Assembly: GCF_002128405.1 (NCBI RefSeq) | Contig: NZ_NETJ01000004.1 | Location: 372,001-436,000, forward strand | Direction of reading: 5' to 3' | Source: Gottfriedia solisilvae | Lineage (GTDB): Bacteria > Bacillota > Bacilli > Bacillales > Bacillaceae_G | Length of the DNA stretch: 64,000 nucleotides | Shown here: positions 45,201-53,185 of the stretch, in pieces | How positions within the stretch are numbered: position 1 is the stretch's first letter | Layout: the number at the start of each line of letters is the position of its first letter | Translations under genes and position numbers: made by a program | Notes under the pieces: model-generated | Database searches by the model: none | Told to the model about the DNA's origin: nothing | The model's input: only the letters and a program-made list of their open reading frames with translations

Positions 45201-45476
45201 TAATGTCCAACCACTACCAGTTGAACTAGCGTATTGAACCGACCAATTATCTAATACAACATCACTGTCAGTTGGATTATAAAGTTCAATAAAATCATTT
45301 GTATATGTTGCTCCTGTATTTCCTCCGCCACCATATACCTGACTAATTACCACATGATTAGCAATTGCTGCTTCAGCTCTATTTATTAACCCACTCGGCA
45401 AAAACGTGCTTGTTAATAATAAAGCTGACATGACCATGCTTGTCCAACGCTTAATCTTTCTTGTTTTTAACTTCAT
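39228..45476 (-). CDS. Giant secreted multidomain protein: lamin-tail, OB-fold, PHP phosphoesterase, Ig-like repeats
   Basis: The protein has 2082 residues. It has a signal peptide (1-36, ending A-E-A), a lamin-tail domain (about 38-170: I-S-Q-V-Y-G-G-G-G-N then F-I-E-L-Y-N-P), Ig-like segments, then OB-fold domains (about 430-650) like those in YhcR/NucH-type extracellular nucleases. Next are Fn3-like domains and a CehA-type PHP domain (about 825-1180: Y-R-G-T-T-H-N-H-T and F-S-D-H-S-H-D). A CARDB-like domain, a glutamine-amidotransferase-like domain (about 1297-1560), another OB pair (1560-1740) and four Ig-like repeats with D-x-T-P-P/A-S-A-P-V linkers follow. No sortase motif or SLH domain. 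It may be a secreted phosphoesterase or nuclease; the catalytic role is inferred. The terminal repeats are nearly identical copies. Confidence 0.88.
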   Translation of the reverse strand: MKLKTRKIKRWTSMVMSALLLTSTFLPSGLINRAEAAIANHVVISQVYGGGGNTGATYTNDFIELYNPTDSDVVLDNWSVQYASSTGSGWTLTNLTGTIKAHGYFLVQEAAGTTVRDKPLPTPDNTGSLTMAGGAGKVALVNNNSALSGTNPTGANIIDFVGYGSGTNAFEGTGPTNPSLTSTTSAQRRPYANVSPGGGKGNAWDTDDNAKDFVAATPVPKNTASPTEAPMVSNTSLQPIGNNIQLKKQDTEWKVIGLTSAVPSGATVNIYDSVTKTTKLSTIVASTDGSFEVSFPAGELTSVFVSATETTKDESDVIEILKATESALIDGTKLSYMVDGNGVGTLIGNNGAGVASSIINIYPNDTATLSERLLNQEVKVSATGAFTATINNAPNTIYVTQQSSSAKGIKLESATVSVTKTVTDQVTPVKDVRVSDSTTGKPVNLNKYYTIEGVVTVDNGILGTQKQNFYLQDATGGINVFSTSYDPGFKVVKGDKIRVTGKVIYYNGLTEFDTTSIVKIDEGNALPVAKDVTILDLTTFAVAEPLEGSLVTLTGKVSATASTPPNYNVTLVDENNKATTLRVMSNTGITPDTDLVIGKTYTITGILGQYTTNANATNGYQLYPRGKGDIASVLNISHTPITEDYKDTNIEFEATVDGAESVKVYYRATGGTTYTALPMIKGSEGRYTVTLEAKDVPSNGFEYYIEAIAGGRTVTSGSSTAPHKVSLKDDLVGPSFNGETPQDQSKVETPQPEISVLMNDPSGVDVDTVQLWVDGTEIKAPAATINKSQVKYAVTQDLSIGIHTVKVLAKDSKGNSSEKQWTFEVVKRFTGGKHYRGTTHNHTNISHDGAGTPEDALKAGKAHNYDFFAFSDHSHDIDASLSGTDNVDRKGMTERTGGEQWKLTKDLAKQYTKNGDYVVFPAFEMTSTTWGHSNIFGTENFIDRNINGKQYQDLNKYYSWVLTYDDIVGQFNHPDMSANAFNNFKPYDAKVDKLFTMLEVGNGSGHYGYANADKKFYSTLDLGWHVAPTYGEDNHEGSWGQTNARTVIVADDLSQDSLMHSMRNMRVYMEEDPNFTLDVLANGYYMGSTVDSKTLNFNISGSDLVTESRTDSDYSYLSSSYQSDDRIAKVELITNGGKVVDSIQPMTKDFTWKPTFTVPSGQQWFVVKVTQMDGERIYSSPIWSKEQSVDVKVSGIDIVGDVIVGGNPATLKATVANNGTQTINNLKVDFYYDEVKQDNFIGTNNISSILSKSSATATATWNTPLVGDHQIIAVVTSLDSLDIGDVKFNLPVKIKEPLGIKVLIDAYHGNENTSGDSGTYRDNLKSYTVQLQKEGYTVVENKQALTDAVLSNVQVLMITATRTALSADERTAVANFVKNGGSLLLTSKSNNSSDPTISNPLLADIGTKIRINNDGVFDDSKSGNFWSDPKVSPYAVRIHPGLVSNYITDRVAFLDYYSGVSLAGENNGPLVEGGKVVILGKGNETTYEGNIKGGYTYDNISDETGGSAIPLIASEEIGEKGRIIVSGMNIFNDKQMDESYEPKGNNEFSLNAINWLAHRETKVSKIGDVRKLEEEKEAVIEGTVTTAAGVFFDAFYVQDETGGIMAFKEAPEGSLEVGDKVRIYGHIKTFENNKEFEFNSFATDVIKVGKTTPITPKEVTTGAATSEENQGLLVKVKGKVVSKYDANSYIINDGSGDTLVFTDGYITNQSGPVPDLKVGDTLEAVGLSGKFTDGSRVRVRDTKELVGSDTTSPILQVNTLNDKDVTISGTTEAGAKVSAKVEDLEIGKATADSTGKFEMNITKLDAGTKVKVTAVDENGNVSDSVEVIVIDATPPSAPVVNDVKDFETNVSGNAEAGSTIIAYVGDHILGQGVTNQDGHFDISIGEKQKAGLVITVVAVDKAGNRSTQTEVTVIDATAPSAPVVTEIKDYSTVIGKAEAGSTITVSVGNTILGQGIANQSGNFSIILSSKQKIGTILSIVSVDNAGNRSSVTHVTVVDTTPPDSPIVKGVVKDNDKKIMGTAEANSLVVVKIGDEIISADTADSKGKFTLEIPRQKIGTVLYVIAIDQQGNESTPVKVVVQK

Positions 45477-45793
45477 TTCATCAACATCCTTTAATAAATT
45501 TGGTGAAATATTTATTGCTTAAAAACATTTTTTTCCTTTCTCTTCACGTGTAATATATCAGTAATTTCATAAAGATATATCGCCTAGAATATTATATGAA
45601 ATTTTTAAATGTAAAGAAATAAGTTTATTTTAAAATTAGTTTACATTTTCTGTAAATTTTTTATTACTACTATACAAACTCAATTATTCTATGTTTATAT
45701 TAAGTTGTTTCATTTTTGATATTTAATAAATATATTCATTCTAACAGCAGACCCAATTGATCAATATAAGAATAGAATACAGGGGGATATTTC
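45477..45793. other. Intergenic region between two divergent genes
   Basis: About 317 bp of AT-rich DNA separate the starts of the giant secreted protein and the HupE-like gene. It must hold both promoters, but I see no confident hexamer pair. A small inverted repeat (TTTACA / TGTAAA, 45640-45656) is present. No SinR-type box. Confidence 0.5.
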
Positions 45794-46990
45794 GTGCTTT
45801 ATTTTTTTGGTAATCTAAAAAAAGTTATACTAAGAAAGAAATCCAATAATTTAATTTTACGCCTTATACCAATAGCTTTACTATTATTTATTGCCCTTCC
45901 ACCAAACGCATCAGCACATAATTATAGTGCTAGTTTTACAAATATTAAGTTCGAAAAAGAACAAACTGAAATGACATTCACAATTGATTCAATTTCTCTT
46001 ATTGAATTAATCGATGGGATTGATCCAAATAATAATTTTAAACTTGAAAAATCAGAATTAAAGAAAGAAGAACACCATTTAGAAGAAATTGTTTCTGAAA
46101 AACTTTCTCTTGATAAGAACAACGAAGAACAAACACCAACCGTTGAAAAAATGAAGAAGATAAAAAAAGAGGATGTAGAATATATAGAGTTTACAGTTCT
46201 TTTCCCTGCATTTGCACCTGGCGACACAATCAGCTTAAATGATGGATTCTACACAGGTGACTCAGGAACAACGAATTATGTAAATCTATTAACAGCTACT
46301 TATGGATCTGAAACGAGCCAAGCTGCTCTACAAGGAACAAGTAGAACATGGACAATCCTTTTAACAGAAGCTCAACAAGATCAACAATCAACCGATGGAC
46401 AAGCACAAGATACAAAACAAGTAACTGATTCTAAATCTGATGAAGATACTTCTTCTTGGCTATCATTTTTCAAACTAGGCATGCTTCATATACTAACTGG
46501 ATATGATCATTTATTATTTTTATTTGCATTACTACTAAGCAGGCAGTCATTAAAACAATTTATCGGAACAATCACTGCTTTCACCATTGCACATAGTATT
46601 ACATTAACCCTAGCAGTTTTTGGAATTGTTGACCTACCTTCTAAATTTGTTGAATCAGTGATCGCACTTAGTATTTGTTATGTTGCTATAGAAAATATAT
46701 TCAAAGAAAAGATTAACTATAGATGGGCAATTACATTTATATTTGGTTTAATTCACGGGATGGGGTTCGCAAGCATTTTAAAAGAAATGGAACTTCCCAA
46801 ATCAAATCTAGCTGTAGCATTATTAAATTTCAATCTTGGAATTGAGTTTATCCAACTATGTATTGCACTTCTAATCGTGCCAATCTTATTAAAACTACAA
46901 GCTCTTACAAAATACCAAAAATATGTAAAAATAGGTTCAGTTTTCATTTTTATTCTTGGATTAATATGGTTAGTTCAAAGATTAATGTAA
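45794..46990 (+). CDS. HupE/UreJ-like membrane protein with extracellular domain
   Basis: The protein has 398 residues; the GTG start is 7 bp after AGGGGG. A signal peptide or helix (about 20-42) ends A-S-A-H-N-Y-S-A-S-F. An extracellular Lys/Glu-rich domain (45-220) leads to a HupE/UreJ-2 domain (about 228-398) with six helices and the His-rich signature H-I-L-T-G-Y-D-H-L-L-F-L-F and L-I-H-G-M-G-F-A. HupE/UreJ relatives handle nickel or other metals, but this subgroup is uncharacterised. The domain order (exported part then HupE) is common in Bacilli. Confidence 0.8.
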   Translation: MLYFFGNLKKVILRKKSNNLILRLIPIALLLFIALPPNASAHNYSASFTNIKFEKEQTEMTFTIDSISLIELIDGIDPNNNFKLEKSELKKEEHHLEEIVSEKLSLDKNNEEQTPTVEKMKKIKKEDVEYIEFTVLFPAFAPGDTISLNDGFYTGDSGTTNYVNLLTATYGSETSQAALQGTSRTWTILLTEAQQDQQSTDGQAQDTKQVTDSKSDEDTSSWLSFFKLGMLHILTGYDHLLFLFALLLSRQSLKQFIGTITAFTIAHSITLTLAVFGIVDLPSKFVESVIALSICYVAIENIFKEKINYRWAITFIFGLIHGMGFASILKEMELPKSNLAVALLNFNLGIEFIQLCIALLIVPILLKLQALTKYQKYVKIGSVFIFILGLIWLVQRLM

Positions 46991-47033
46991 CTGATTTACA
47001 TTCAAACAATCAGTCACAATAAATTAAAAAAAG

Positions 47034-47063
47034 AAGCTAAAGGAAACATCATTCCTTTAGCTT
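47034..47063. terminator. Bidirectional terminator between convergent genes
   Basis: A 12-bp perfect stem (AAGCTAAAGGAA / TTCCTTTAGCTT), with A and T runs on either side. Confidence 0.9.
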
Positions 47064-47070
47064 TTTTAAT

Positions 47071-48177
47071 TTACTTTAAAGCATATTTGTAACTAGCACC
47101 CTCAACAGCAGCATCATTTGCTTTGTGGTCTACTAATTCTACTTTAATTTCATAGTTTCCTACTGAAGGAAGTTTCATTTTAAATGGAACTGGATAGCCT
47201 TCAGCCATTTTTAATAGTGTTAGTGAAAGATCACTTACTTGATCAACTTCTGGTACGTATGCAATACCTTGGCTATTAGTTTTTGATTCAAGAGCATATC
47301 CTGCTAAGTAGCCAAATGTTAGATTCTTAACTGGAGCACCATCTTTTGTGATCAATACTTTAAATTTAAGCTCTGAACCTGCTGGTCTTGTAAATGTTTC
47401 AGGAAGCTTTGCATTTACAATGAACTCTTGCTCAGTGTTAAATGCTAAACTTGTACCACCTAAATTTACAGCAATAAATCCAGCTGTTGTTTGAGTTGAC
47501 TTAATTGATTTAACTACATTACCAGAGCCATCCTTCACTTCACCAACAAATGTTACGGCTGGTTTAGCAGTTAAATCACTTGTTGCTTGCTCTTCAAGTG
47601 TAAGCGTTGTCACTAGTCCTTTAGAAGAAGCATTTGTTACCGTGTAACCTTCTACATTAAAGTCAGCTTTATCTACACCAGATACAAGCTCTGAAAATTG
47701 TACTGTAACAGCATCTAACTTACCATTTTTATTCATATCAAGTGTTTGTACTTTTGTAAGTGTTACAGCTTTTGCAGCAATTTTAAAGCTAACATTTACT
47801 TTCGTTGTAGCCATTACTTTACCTTTATTATCTTTTACTTTTGAAACTGTTAGAGCTGCAGTAAATGATGCAGTTCTTTTTTCAACACCTTTAATTGTTA
47901 AAAGTGCTTTATTTCCAGACAATGTAACCTTCGTTACTGTAATCCCACTGTTTTTAGCAAATGAATAGTTGTTCACTTTTACCGCAGACTTTTTATCAAC
48001 TGCTTTGTTAAATTCTACAACTACTGTTTTTGTATTCACTGCAGTTACTTTTTTAACTGTTAATTTTGGTTCTTTCACTGATTTAGCACTAATTACTGAA
48101 GGCGTTAAGGCAGATGCTACTAAAGCTGCCGACAAAGATGTCATTAGTACATTACGTTTAGAAAATTTTCTTTTCAT
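47071..48177 (-). CDS. Secreted Ig-like (S-layer-type) protein
   Basis: The protein has 368 residues. Signal peptide: K-R-K-F-S-K-R-N-V-L then a hydrophobic core ending V-I-S-A. Residues 40-230 contain two Ig-like repeats of the type K-x-V-T-A-V-N-T-K-T-V-V-V-E-F-N-K-A-V, as found in S-layer-associated proteins. A final domain (about 240-368) has no clear match. There is no SLH or LPXTG anchor, so surface attachment is unclear. The ATG at 48177 is chosen over a TTG nine bases upstream, which would sit only 3 bp from the RBS. Confidence 0.8.
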   Translation of the reverse strand: MKRKFSKRNVLMTSLSAALVASALTPSVISAKSVKEPKLTVKKVTAVNTKTVVVEFNKAVDKKSAVKVNNYSFAKNSGITVTKVTLSGNKALLTIKGVEKRTASFTAALTVSKVKDNKGKVMATTKVNVSFKIAAKAVTLTKVQTLDMNKNGKLDAVTVQFSELVSGVDKADFNVEGYTVTNASSKGLVTTLTLEEQATSDLTAKPAVTFVGEVKDGSGNVVKSIKSTQTTAGFIAVNLGGTSLAFNTEQEFIVNAKLPETFTRPAGSELKFKVLITKDGAPVKNLTFGYLAGYALESKTNSQGIAYVPEVDQVSDLSLTLLKMAEGYPVPFKMKLPSVGNYEIKVELVDHKANDAAVEGASYKYALK

Positions 48178-48345
48178 ACTAATCAATCACTCCTATATGT
48201 TCATTAATTGCTAGAATATACCAACTAAGTAGATTGTATATGATAAAGAAAAAGCAGTCTACTAATATTTTTATTATTTTGAATAATTAAAATACTAATA
48301 TAGTTATTTATTTCATACTTCTCTATTTAGGAAGTATGGCAAATA

Positions 48346-48379
48346 AAAAAGCTATTACCGTTAAAGATAATAGCTTTTT
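48346..48379 (-). terminator. Terminator after the lipase-like gene
   Basis: Stem AAAAAGCTATTA / TAATAGCTTTTT with a 10-nt loop. A second stem (CATACTTC / GAAGTATG) lies at 48314-48338. Confidence 0.8.
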
Positions 48380-48405
48380 ACTGTTTTTGATATTTCCAAA
48401 TATTA

Positions 48406-49347
48406 CTACTGTGCCGTCCAGAAGTTAGTCTCAAAACCAGCTAGATCATGGTATGGATACAGAGGTTTTAATTGCTTCGCTTTTGTCCATAAATCTCTTG
48501 TTTTCTCCAAAGCTTGCAAGGACTTTTTATAGTTTTCATCTACTGTAATATAATTTACGTTTCCAAGATGTTGCAATGAGTAACCTGTAATTTCTTCAAA
48601 AAATGTCTTACTAGCGTAATCTAGAGGATCACCTTTTACAATATAATTTGTAAAAATTGGTTTGAATAGCGTTTGAATCTTTTCGGTTTTCGTATGAAGT
48701 TTTTTAGATCCATTATCTAATAAGACCCCAAGCGAATTAAATGTAACTCCTTGTACAAATGGGTGGTCTTTCATTTTTTCATCCTGCACAAGTTGATAGC
48801 CTATATACTGTGCCAAATAACCCCCAAATGAGTGTCCGGTTACATAAACACTCGCACCAGCATTTTCTTTTTTATTTAAGATTTGCTTTACCCATTTATA
48901 TGCTTGCTGAGCTTGTGCATCAACAACTACTGGTGAAGCATTTTCAGGTGAATCAAAACCGATTAATCTCTGATATATATCTTGTAAATTTATTCTCTTT
49001 AATCCACTAAATGCAAATAAAAGACTATTGTCTTTCATATTTTTTAGAGCAATTGCTGAAAAACCGATTTTTCCAGATGTTAATGAAACTAACTCATAAT
49101 CACTTAACCGCTCATGCATTTCTGTATAAAGTGGTTCAGCAACACCTTGATGTTCAGTCAATTGCTTACCAATTTCATTTTTTAGAAAAGGTTCATAGGA
49201 TAACTCTGCAGCTGTTAACATTACGCCATCTGGTAAATTTTCTAAAACACTCTCTGGTAATTTTTCTAGAACCCTTTGTTCACTGCAACCTGTTGATGTA
49301 AAAAAAGTTAATACTGCGACACAAAATAAAACAACACGATAATTCAT
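48406..49347 (-). CDS. Lipase-3-like lipoprotein
   Basis: The protein has 313 residues; the start is the ATG after GGAGGGTGTTC. The N-terminal F-T-S-T-G-C-S is a lipobox, so it is anchored by a lipidated Cys on the outer membrane face. V-T-G-H-S-F-G-G-Y-L-A is the nucleophile elbow of the alpha/beta-hydrolase fold, as in class 3 lipases and DUF2974-type proteins. Substrate unknown. Confidence 0.82.
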   Translation of the reverse strand: MNYRVVLFCVAVLTFFTSTGCSEQRVLEKLPESVLENLPDGVMLTAAELSYEPFLKNEIGKQLTEHQGVAEPLYTEMHERLSDYELVSLTSGKIGFSAIALKNMKDNSLLFAFSGLKRINLQDIYQRLIGFDSPENASPVVVDAQAQQAYKWVKQILNKKENAGASVYVTGHSFGGYLAQYIGYQLVQDEKMKDHPFVQGVTFNSLGVLLDNGSKKLHTKTEKIQTLFKPIFTNYIVKGDPLDYASKTFFEEITGYSLQHLGNVNYITVDENYKKSLQALEKTRDLWTKAKQLKPLYPYHDLAGFETNFWTAQ

Positions 49348-49450
49348 GAACACCCTCCTTTCCGACAATCTCTCCCTCCATATTATGTCCACGACCATTC
49401 GACATGTTCATCTTTTTCCCAAAAAAGTCTAAAATTATACATGTTTTTTA

Positions 49451-49480
49451 TTGACAGTTTTACTTTTTAAATGATATTAT
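49451..49480 (+). promoter_or_regulatory. Sigma-A promoter of the CarD-type gene
   Basis: TTGACA and TATTAT separated by 18 bp, about 69 bp before the start codon. A second weaker pair, TTGTTA and TATACT, lies downstream (49488-49515). Confidence 0.65.
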
Positions 49481-49548
49481 AAAAATTTTGTTATTTCGTT
49501 AAACAATGTTATACTTGATTTATCATAGGTTTTTCGGAGGTGGATACA

Positions 49549-50025
49549 TTGTTCAAAATTGGCGATCAAATAATTTATCCCATGCAAGGAGCTGCAGTGA
49601 TTGATTCCATTGAAGAAAAGGTCATACAGGGTGTAACACAGCAATATTACATTATCCATATGCCTTCCAGTAATATGAAGTTAATGATTCCTAAAGGGAA
49701 TGTTTCAAGAACGAAAATACGATTAGTAGAAGATCACGACCACTTAGAAACTGTATTAGATGATTTTTCAAATGGTCATCCAGACGACTCATTATCGTGG
49801 AAACAAAAGTATGATGTAAATATGAAAAAACTCAAATCGGGTGAATTACTAGCTGGTGCACAAGTTGTACGTGATTTAACATTACAAAGTAAAGAAAAAC
49901 CATTAAACCCAAGTGAGAAAGAAATGCTCGACACTGCAAAAAGAATGTTTGTAGGAGAATTAAGTTTGATTAAAGGTATCTCTCAACTTGAAGCGACTGA
50001 ATTTATTAATGAGGCATTAAAATAA
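49549..50025 (+). CDS. CarD/CdnL-type RNA polymerase-binding regulator
   Basis: The protein has 158 residues. M-F-K-I-G-D-Q-I-I-Y-P-M-Q-G-A-A is the Tudor-like RNA-polymerase-interaction domain also found in Mfd. Residues 75-155 form the helical domain. CarD proteins stabilise the open promoter complex. The TTG at 49549 is preferred (GGAGGTGG at the correct spacing), because a GTG nine bases upstream overlaps the RBS. Confidence 0.9.
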   Translation: MFKIGDQIIYPMQGAAVIDSIEEKVIQGVTQQYYIIHMPSSNMKLMIPKGNVSRTKIRLVEDHDHLETVLDDFSNGHPDDSLSWKQKYDVNMKKLKSGELLAGAQVVRDLTLQSKEKPLNPSEKEMLDTAKRMFVGELSLIKGISQLEATEFINEALK

Positions 50026-50031
50026 ATGAAG

Positions 50032-50055
50032 AAAAGAGCTGAATTCAGCTCTTTT
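50032..50055 (+). terminator. Terminator of the CarD-type gene
   Basis: A fully palindromic stem (AAAAGAGCTGAA / TTCAGCTCTTTT) followed by T residues. Confidence 0.85.
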
Positions 50056-50196
50056 TTTATTTATCTGTTTTACGCTTGTTAAACTTGGTCACACTACTCT
50101 TATAGGGACTTCTATTTGAAGCTTAACTTACAGTTTCAACTCAACAATCTACTAGGTAGTACATTTTAGTTTTATTGGAATTACTAAAATACAAAA

Positions 50197-50228
50197 AAAG
50201 ACTGTTAGCAAAATTGCTAACAGTCTTT
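50197..50228 (-). terminator. Terminator of the cold-shock gene
   Basis: A 15-bp stem (AAAGACTGTTAGCAA / TTGCTAACAGTCTTT), with the T run on the minus strand. Confidence 0.88.
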
Positions 50229-50245
50229 CATCTCATAAGTGAGAA

Positions 50246-50446
50246 TTATAATTTAACTACGTTTTCAGCTTGAGCGCCACGGTTACCTTGAGTGATCTCA
50301 AAGCTTACTTTTTGGCCTTCTTCAAGAGATTTGAAACCTTCGCCTTGGATAGCTGAGAAATGTACGAATACATCGTCTCCACCTTCAACTGCGATGAATC
50401 CAAAACCTTTTTCTGCGTTAAACCATTTTACTGTACCTGTGTTCAT
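50246..50446 (-). CDS. CspA-family cold-shock protein
   Basis: The protein has 66 residues: [18 protein letters not shown] with both RNA-binding motifs (K-G-F-G-F-I and V-F-V-H-F). The start is the ATG after GGAGGTTCGCATT. It is an RNA chaperone. The leader of about 60 nt behind an extended -10 promoter is typical of csp genes, whose leaders often control translation in the cold. It has no tight link to neighbouring genes. Confidence 0.96.
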   Translation of the reverse strand: MNTGTVKWFNAEKGFGFIAVEGGDDVFVHFSAIQGEGFKSLEEGQKVSFEITQGNRGAQAENVVKL

Positions 50447-50512
50447 AATGCGAACCTCCATATATCCTGTTTTTTTTACACTTAATGAGTATTGTTAAGA
50501 AAAAATACACAC

Positions 50513-50521
50513 ATTATAACA
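50513..50521 (-). promoter_or_regulatory. Extended -10 promoter of the cold-shock gene
   Basis: On the minus strand TGTTATAAT gives a TG-n-TATAAT extended -10 element. No good -35 is visible. Confidence 0.6.
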
Positions 50522-50676
50522 GGATGAAAATTCGTCCCTTTTAACACATGAATTGAATTAACCAATTCTTATTAAGTATGTAGTTATTGTACCACAGATT
50601 TTACTGAAAAACAAATTGTGTTCTAATTTTTAAAAAATAAAGTCCTTTATTCTAATATAGTACTTTATAAAACCCT

Positions 50677-52308
50677 TTATTTAGAAGGTTCTGCAGCCAA
50701 TATTAATCCAATTGGTAAGTTTTTCTTCATAATACTATTGAAGTATGAATGTGGTACAGGTTTATTTCCTACGTATGGAGAGATTTCAATTGTAAATCCT
50801 GGGCGTTTTTTTACTGCAACGTACCAATCTTTATAACCGCCTCCCCCACCTTTAGCAGGTGCAACTAGACTATAACCTGTTTGTTTTGAAAGTTTAGTAG
50901 CGATCGCTTTATCTCTCGTAAACTGACTACCTTTTTGATTATAGTGCCAAAAAATAATATTGCCAGAAGAATGATATGCGACTGTATTTTTAAAGTTATG
51001 TTTATTCGTAAAATCATATAAAGCCTTCACTTCTGGTTCACTTAAAGGTTTACTACCTTTATGGTTATCCGGTCCAGGTTTAGGTTTATTTCCACTAATT
51101 TTACTCCAATTTGCTGGATATTGACGATTTAGGTCAACGCCTCGAATATTTGCTTTCCAAGCCTTAAAGTTCTTGCTTCCATTATTTAATTTAATGACTT
51201 GGCTCGGGTTTTTAGCACTATTTGCACCTTCTTGTACTAACATAACCCCGTCAGGGTTCACCATTGGTACAAAGTAAATAGATGTTCTTGTTAATAGTTT
51301 TTTTACATCATAGCCATTTATTTTTGTATTTTTTTCATAAGCATTCGCATATTGATCAAGCATTTCCATTAACACATTGGTTGTCATATGCTCACGGGCA
51401 TGGTGAGAAGCATTTAAACTAATCTCTTCTTTACCCGTTCCAAGTTTAATCGAATAAAGATTTCGTCCATCAACAGATTTGCCAATGATTTCTACCTTTG
51501 TAAATGAAGGATACCATGCATTTAATTCTTGTAAATCGGCAATCATTTCATTATAGCTATAGTCACCTGATGGATTTACATAATTATTGGTCTTAAGAGA
51601 AATATTGGTTTTCGTAATGAATCCAGTATTCCCGCCAACTTTTACTACATAAAAAGAATCATATTCTCCTTTAATGTCTATCCTTTGACTGGCCGGAATC
51701 TCCGCAATGATGTTTGATTTATTTACTGCATTTACAATTTTTGTAGCTCGTTTCGTCATTCCAACCTTTATTTTAACTGCTTTAATTGAAATAGTTGGCA
51801 CAGGTATTTTTCCACCTGGTACTGGAACTGTATTATTTTTTTCTATATAAGCAGTTGTATTTAAGTATTGAATAATAAGGTATTGATCTTTTTCACCTAT
51901 TTTTTCAAATAAAGTATTACTCTTTACAATCCCTTTATTTACTAACTTACCATTTTCATTTAGTAATAGATTTGTATTTGCCATGACTTTAAAAACTTTT
52001 TCAGTTGGATTGATCTCCCATAATGTAGCATCACGAACTTTACTTTTTAGAACAGAACCTAAAGTTTCGTTGTATTGTACAAAAAATACTTCAGTATCTT
52101 CTTTTTCAACCTTTAATAATTGATTAGCTGGAATTTGTACAGTTGATATCTCTCCAGTTTCTACATTTTGTACTGTTAGTTCAGCTACTTCTAATGTAAC
52201 CACCCATTTTTCTGGAACCACTTGATCAGTGGAAGCTTCCGCAAAAACATCCTTAACCATGTTAAATGTTAAGAAAAAAACAATAAAACTTATAAATAAC
52301 TTTTTCAA
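50677..52308 (-). CDS. Secreted M14 zinc carboxypeptidase with N-terminal SH3-like region
   Basis: The protein has 543 residues. Signal peptide 1-24. Residues 30-230 contain SH3-like beta segments, probably wall-binding. The M14 domain (about 255-535) has N-A-S-H-H-A-R-E-H (zinc ligands His and Glu), V-N-P-D-G, D-L-N-R-Q-Y-P, A-Y-H-S-S-G (third zinc ligand) and F-T-I-E-I-S (catalytic Glu). It probably cleaves peptides, possibly in peptidoglycan stems. The gene has its own start region; the downstream cold-shock gene has a separate promoter. Confidence 0.9.
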   Translation of the reverse strand: MKKLFISFIVFFLTFNMVKDVFAEASTDQVVPEKWVVTLEVAELTVQNVETGEISTVQIPANQLLKVEKEDTEVFFVQYNETLGSVLKSKVRDATLWEINPTEKVFKVMANTNLLLNENGKLVNKGIVKSNTLFEKIGEKDQYLIIQYLNTTAYIEKNNTVPVPGGKIPVPTISIKAVKIKVGMTKRATKIVNAVNKSNIIAEIPASQRIDIKGEYDSFYVVKVGGNTGFITKTNISLKTNNYVNPSGDYSYNEMIADLQELNAWYPSFTKVEIIGKSVDGRNLYSIKLGTGKEEISLNASHHAREHMTTNVLMEMLDQYANAYEKNTKINGYDVKKLLTRTSIYFVPMVNPDGVMLVQEGANSAKNPSQVIKLNNGSKNFKAWKANIRGVDLNRQYPANWSKISGNKPKPGPDNHKGSKPLSEPEVKALYDFTNKHNFKNTVAYHSSGNIIFWHYNQKGSQFTRDKAIATKLSKQTGYSLVAPAKGGGGGYKDWYVAVKKRPGFTIEISPYVGNKPVPHSYFNSIMKKNLPIGLILAAEPSK

Positions 52309-52360
52309 AACGTTTCACCTCTCTAGTTAGTAAATTACAATGTTGTCTATTAAAAACGAA

Positions 52361-52382
52361 AAGCCCCCTGCATAGGGAGCTT
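52361..52382 (-). terminator. Terminator after the NlpC/P60 gene
   Basis: Imperfect GC-rich stem (AAGC-C-CCC / GGG-A-GCTT) followed by T residues on the minus strand. Confidence 0.75.
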
Positions 52383-52403
52383 ATTTATATGTCTATTATT
52401 CTT

Positions 52404-52859
52404 TTACTTTATGATTCTTTTTGCTCCAGCATATTTAGGTCCCCAATAACCTCCACTTAGAGAGTCAATTTTGATTCCTTTACTACTTGAAGCACTGATG
52501 AATTTATTATTTCCAACATAAATTCCAGCATGTGAAATACCAGATTTGTATGTATTGCTGAAAAACACTAGATCACCTGGCTCTAAATCATCTTTAGATA
52601 CAGATTTACCAACATCGTATTGATCAGAAGAAGAACGTGGTAAACTAATTCCCGCTGCTTCCTTGTATACATAACGAGTAAATCCTGAGCAGTCAAATCC
52701 ATTTGGAGTTGTGCCTCCATAAACATAATCTACACCTATATGTTGTTTTGCTTCATTTACGATATCATTACCATCCATAGTTGCGGCTGATGTTTTACTT
52801 AGAGGTTGTCCAACTAGGAATAGGAAAATTACTGAAAGTAGTATAAAACCTTTTTTCAT
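52404..52859 (-). CDS. NlpC/P60 peptidoglycan hydrolase
   Basis: The protein has 151 residues: a signal peptide (1-27) and a lone NlpC/P60 domain with F-D-C-S-G-F-T-R (catalytic Cys), S-H-A-G-I-Y-V-G (catalytic His) and a small polar residue in A-S-S-S-K-G. It cleaves gamma-D-Glu-diaminopimelate links in the wall. There is no binding domain. The start is the ATG at 52859 after TAGGAGTGAAAAGA, because a GTG upstream overlaps the RBS. Confidence 0.9.
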   Translation of the reverse strand: MKKGFILLSVIFLFLVGQPLSKTSAATMDGNDIVNEAKQHIGVDYVYGGTTPNGFDCSGFTRYVYKEAAGISLPRSSSDQYDVGKSVSKDDLEPGDLVFFSNTYKSGISHAGIYVGNNKFISASSSKGIKIDSLSGGYWGPKYAGAKRIIK

Positions 52860-52868
52860 TCTTTTCAC

Positions 52869-53185
52869 TCCTAGACATGTATGTTTCTACTTTATATACC
52901 AATTTATCTGATAATTCGATAATATCATGTTTTTTTCTCCCTTATGTTACAGATATATTACAAGTTGTTTACTATTTATTTAAATACACCAGTAATTTAC
53001 AAAAAAAGCAGCATCAATAGTCAATATTCTATTGAATCCTACTTTTTTCACTTAAATTAACTCATTTATTTCTGTTTTCATCATAAGTAATGCGTGAACT
53101 GATACTTTTTCCTTTTCAACTATGTGAAACGTATCTGTTTAGGGTATAATTACCAATAAGAATGTTACGAGTTAGGAGGCAGAGA
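52869..53185. other. Intergenic region before the SWIM/SNF2 genes
   Basis: About 320 bp of AT-rich DNA. A TATAAT at 53145-53150 probably belongs to the promoter of the SWIM gene; its -35 is weak. A short inverted repeat (CAATAG / CTATTG) lies near 53013-53032. Nothing else identified. Confidence 0.4.
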
